Below are positions 41,814-43,673 of a stretch of 43,673 nt of DNA, one piece after another. The stretch's first letter is position 1, and every line of letters starts with the position of its first letter. Origin of the DNA: Desulfosporosinus sp. OT (lineage in GTDB: Bacteria > Bacillota > Desulfitobacteriia > Desulfitobacteriales > Desulfitobacteriaceae); assembly GCF_000224515.1 (NCBI RefSeq), contig NZ_AGAF01000212.1:1-43673 (forward strand), read 5' to 3'. Under the pieces are notes generated by a model. That model saw only the letters and a list, made by a program, of their open reading frames with translations, was not told the DNA's origin and made no database searches. The position numbers and the translations under genes were made by a program.

Positions 41814-42752
41814 ATGGATTGTCAAGTTGCATCGTCGGAGACGAAAATGCCAATGGCTGCAACTATGTTGGAAAAAACCCAAAAGCATCCCTGTTACTCT
41901 TTTGATGCTCATCAAAAATTTGCGCGGATGCATTTGCCTGTTGCACCCTATTGTAATCTTAGTTGTAACTATTGCAATCGTAAATTTGATTGTGTCAATG
42001 AGAGTCGTCCGGGGGTAACCAGTGAAATACTTACGCCTCAAGCGGCCAAAAATAAGTTTGATAAGGTAAGTGCTCAAATTGAGCAGCTTAGTGTGATCGG
42101 AATTGCAGGACCAGGAGATGCCTTAGCTGATTGGGAAAACACGCGTGAGACAATACGTTTGATTCGAGCGGAAAACCCGCAAATCGTTTTTTGTCTTTCC
42201 ACGAACGGGTTACTCCTACCGGAGTACGCTCAGGACATTGTGCAGCTCGGTGTAACCCATGTGACCGTGACCGTTAATTGTATAGATAGTGCTATTGGGG
42301 CGGAAATTTACAAACATATTAATTTTAAAGGACAGCATTATGAAGGGGAGACAGGGGTGAAAATTCTGATTGAAAATCAGTTGGCGGGTATCGCTCTCCT
42401 CATAGGTCTAGGCATCGTTGTAAAAATTAACATTGTCATGTTAAAAGGTATTAATGACCAACACATCCCAGAAGTAGTGAAGAAAATGAAAGAACTTGGG
42501 GTTTATATTACGAATATTATGCCGTTGATCCCCGCCCCAGGCAGTGCTTTTGAAAATTTTCCTCAAACCCCGATAAAAGATGTCAATGAGATGAGAGATT
42601 TGTGTGAACTCGATGTAAGGCAGATGCGTCACTGTAAGCAATGCCGCGCTGATGCGATCGGATTGCTAGGCAAAGATCGCTCGCAAGAATTTCGCGATCA
42701 TTTACCGCAGGTTCTGCAAAAGGTTCTTGGATGTGGTGTTTTAACGGTGTAA
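41814..42752 (+). CDS. nifB: NifB, nitrogenase cofactor radical SAM enzyme (short form)
   Basis: About 312 residues. NifB builds the NifB-co [8Fe-9S-C] core needed by all nitrogenases. Radical-SAM motif CNLSCNYC (CX3CX2C) preceded by ARMHLPVAPY, then NRKFDCVNESRPGVTSE, GIAGPGDALA, FCLSTNGLLLP, VTHVTVTVN and a C-terminal CKQCRADAIGLLGKD. The C-terminal NifX-like domain of proteobacterial NifB is absent, as is usual in Bacillota and archaea. I favour the ATG at 41814 (GAGGTGAAAAAC before it), while an in-frame ATG at 41736 with AAAGGAG is an alternative. It is the only cofactor-assembly gene in this cluster. Confidence 0.93.
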   Translation: MDCQVASSETKMPMAATMLEKTQKHPCYSFDAHQKFARMHLPVAPYCNLSCNYCNRKFDCVNESRPGVTSEILTPQAAKNKFDKVSAQIEQLSVIGIAGPGDALADWENTRETIRLIRAENPQIVFCLSTNGLLLPEYAQDIVQLGVTHVTVTVNCIDSAIGAEIYKHINFKGQHYEGETGVKILIENQLAGIALLIGLGIVVKINIVMLKGINDQHIPEVVKKMKELGVYITNIMPLIPAPGSAFENFPQTPIKDVNEMRDLCELDVRQMRHCKQCRADAIGLLGKDRSQEFRDHLPQVLQKVLGCGVLTV

Positions 42753-42793
42753 ATATTGTGATATTGTTAAATAAGTTTAAGGTTAGTGTAACA

Positions 42794-42836
42794 ACTACTT
42801 TGGTGGAGGCAATCGGACGGAGGATTGCTAAGTAGT
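42794..42836 (+). other. Two-stem RNA element before the cyclotransferase-like gene
   Basis: ACTACTT (42794) pairs with AAGTAGT (42830-42836) and an inner GCAATC pairs with GATTGC, enclosing two purine-rich near-repeats (TGGTGGAG and GGACGGAG). It may be a structured leader; no known class was recognised. Confidence 0.35.
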
Positions 42837-42886
42837 ATGTGTCGAAGAGCGTTGCTGGTAATTATGATTAAAGAAGGAGTAAAATA

Positions 42887-43432
42887 ATGCGGAAAAGTGC
42901 TTTCTATTATTTTGCCTATGGCTCAAATATGAACTTAGCCCAGATGAAGCAAAGGTGTCCGAGTGCCAAGGTGCTTGGCATTGCTCGTCTCCCTGGTTAC
43001 AAGGTTGAATTTTACGGATATTCTACCAATTGGGATGGAGCCCAGGAAACGGTTGTTCCTGATTCGCAATCCGAAGTGTGGGGGGTATTATACGACTTGC
43101 AAGCTTTTGATTGGGATGCACTCGATGGCTATCAAGATGCCCGTTCGGATGGGCTGGGCCAGTATTTTCACTATCCGGTGGAGGTAATCGATAGGGCCGA
43201 GGGGACAATTGAAGCCATAATTTATAAGAAAAATATCTTAAATGAAGTGAAACTCCCGAGTGATGAATATTTAGATTTCATTGTGCAAGGTGCAAAAGAG
43301 CAAGGCTTACCTGTAGAGTATCTAAGACTTTTGCAAACTAAACAAACAAAGCCGGCTTCCTATGATGTGCCCAAGAAGAATAAGTCAAAATCGAGTTATT
43401 TGAATGTATCTTGTAATACTTGTGATCAGTGA
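42887..43432 (+). CDS. Gamma-glutamylcyclotransferase-like (AIG2 fold) protein
   Basis: 181 residues. The family substrate-loop YFAYGSNMN lies at residues 8-16, followed by LPGYKVEFYGYS and EVWGVLYDLQAFDWDALDGYQDA. In active cyclotransferases the last motif usually reads LD.YEG with a catalytic Glu. Here the position looks like Q83, so the enzyme may be inactive or use another residue. A polar Lys/Ser-rich tail ends in SCNTCDQ. AAGGAG precedes the ATG. It is directly downstream of nifB but separated by 134 bases containing a hairpin, so operon membership is uncertain. Confidence 0.8.
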   Translation: MRKSAFYYFAYGSNMNLAQMKQRCPSAKVLGIARLPGYKVEFYGYSTNWDGAQETVVPDSQSEVWGVLYDLQAFDWDALDGYQDARSDGLGQYFHYPVEVIDRAEGTIEAIIYKKNILNEVKLPSDEYLDFIVQGAKEQGLPVEYLRLLQTKQTKPASYDVPKKNKSKSSYLNVSCNTCDQ

Positions 43433-43475
43433 AAAAATGAATTGTTAAAATTCTTGGAAAGGACAGAACTTAGAG

Positions 43476-43673
43476 ATGCGGCTTCACTATTTACAACATG
43501 TCCCCTTCGAAAATCCGGGCAGCATTCTAACCTGGGCGAAAAATAATGGTTACCTTCTCACCGATACGCAATTATACCAAAATGACCCTCTCCCTAAACA
43601 GGAGGATTTCGATTGGCTTGTGGTCATGGGTGGTCCAATGAATATCTATGACGAAGAAAATTATCCATGGCTT
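43476..43673 (+). CDS. Class I glutamine amidotransferase-like protein (partial, 5' end)
   Basis: 66 codons before the window ends. It starts MRLHYLQHVPFENPGSILTW and continues to QEDFDWLVVMGGPMNIYDEE and YPWL. The VMGGPMN(I/V)YDE block is typical of the GuaA-like GATase1 family (stand-alone amidotransferases). The catalytic Cys region would lie beyond the window. GGAAAGGAC precedes the ATG by about ten bases. The substrate is unknown. Confidence 0.8.
   Translation, partial: MRLHYLQHVPFENPGSILTWAKNNGYLLTDTQLYQNDPLPKQEDFDWLVVMGGPMNIYDEENYPWL

Overview
The window reads as a chromosomal segment of an anaerobic, spore-former-type member of the Bacillota (Desulfosporosinus/Desulfitobacterium-like). 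The reasons are moderate G+C, strong AGGAGG-type ribosome sites with frequent GTG/TTG starts, nifI1-nifI2 placed between nitrogenase H and D genes, a HutP-family regulator, XdhC and formate-dehydrogenase-type iron-sulfur proteins, and Moco riboswitches. The genus is inferred from gene style only.

Layout. (1) 1-4.7 kb, minus strand: a sigma54-type two-component system (NtrC-like regulator and membrane histidine kinase) lies between two paralogous genes of unknown function. One of these has a near-perfect -24/-12 promoter. (2) 5.4-11.5 kb, plus strand: two paralogous molybdate/tungstate ABC importers (modABC, then modBCA-modD), with a Moco riboswitch and terminator between them. (3) 11.5-14.8 kb: a second Moco riboswitch leads a HypB-like GTPase, an orphan ABC ATPase and a substrate-binding-protein-like protein with no export signal. 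This looks like a cytoplasmic metal or cofactor module rather than a transporter. (4) 14.9-30.2 kb: a large accessory region with five TroA/BtuF/MolA-type lipoproteins, two FecCD permeases, two ATPases, a methyltransferase, two radical-SAM proteins with a CX5CX2C (HmdB-type) motif (one frameshifted), a Sel1-repeat protein, and a radical-SAM enzyme fused to a substrate-binding-protein lobe. Two gene relics are also present, one resembling a nitrogenase-like component-1 protein and one resembling the HmdB-like enzyme. I regard this as the best candidate for an undescribed uptake/processing system. (5) 30.2-33.9 kb: a promoter and third Moco riboswitch lead xdhC, a small unknown gene, a second methyltransferase and a stand-alone iron-sulfur protein equivalent to the N-terminal part of formate dehydrogenase. 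(6) 34.1-35.0 kb, minus strand: a HTH/molybdate-binding-like regulator, divergent from the next block. (7) 35.3-42.8 kb: a consensus sigma-A promoter, a HutP-like protein, and a 670-base leader with two near-identical terminator units, each preceded by NAG-triplet repeats. The Fe-only nitrogenase operon anfH-nifI1-nifI2-anfD-anfG-anfK and a short nifB follow. (8) The end carries a gamma-glutamylcyclotransferase-like gene and the start of a class-I glutamine amidotransferase gene.

How it fits together: regions 2-5 acquire Mo/W (and possibly another oxyanion or metal complex) under feedback from molybdenum cofactor. The Fe-only nitrogenase is the enzyme expected when Mo is scarce. The divergent HTH-PBP regulator could couple Mo status to anf, and the HutP-like protein probably controls read-through of the two leader terminators, as HutP does in the Bacillus hut operon. 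The anf leader and the radical-SAM/receptor region are the two places most worth experimental attention.
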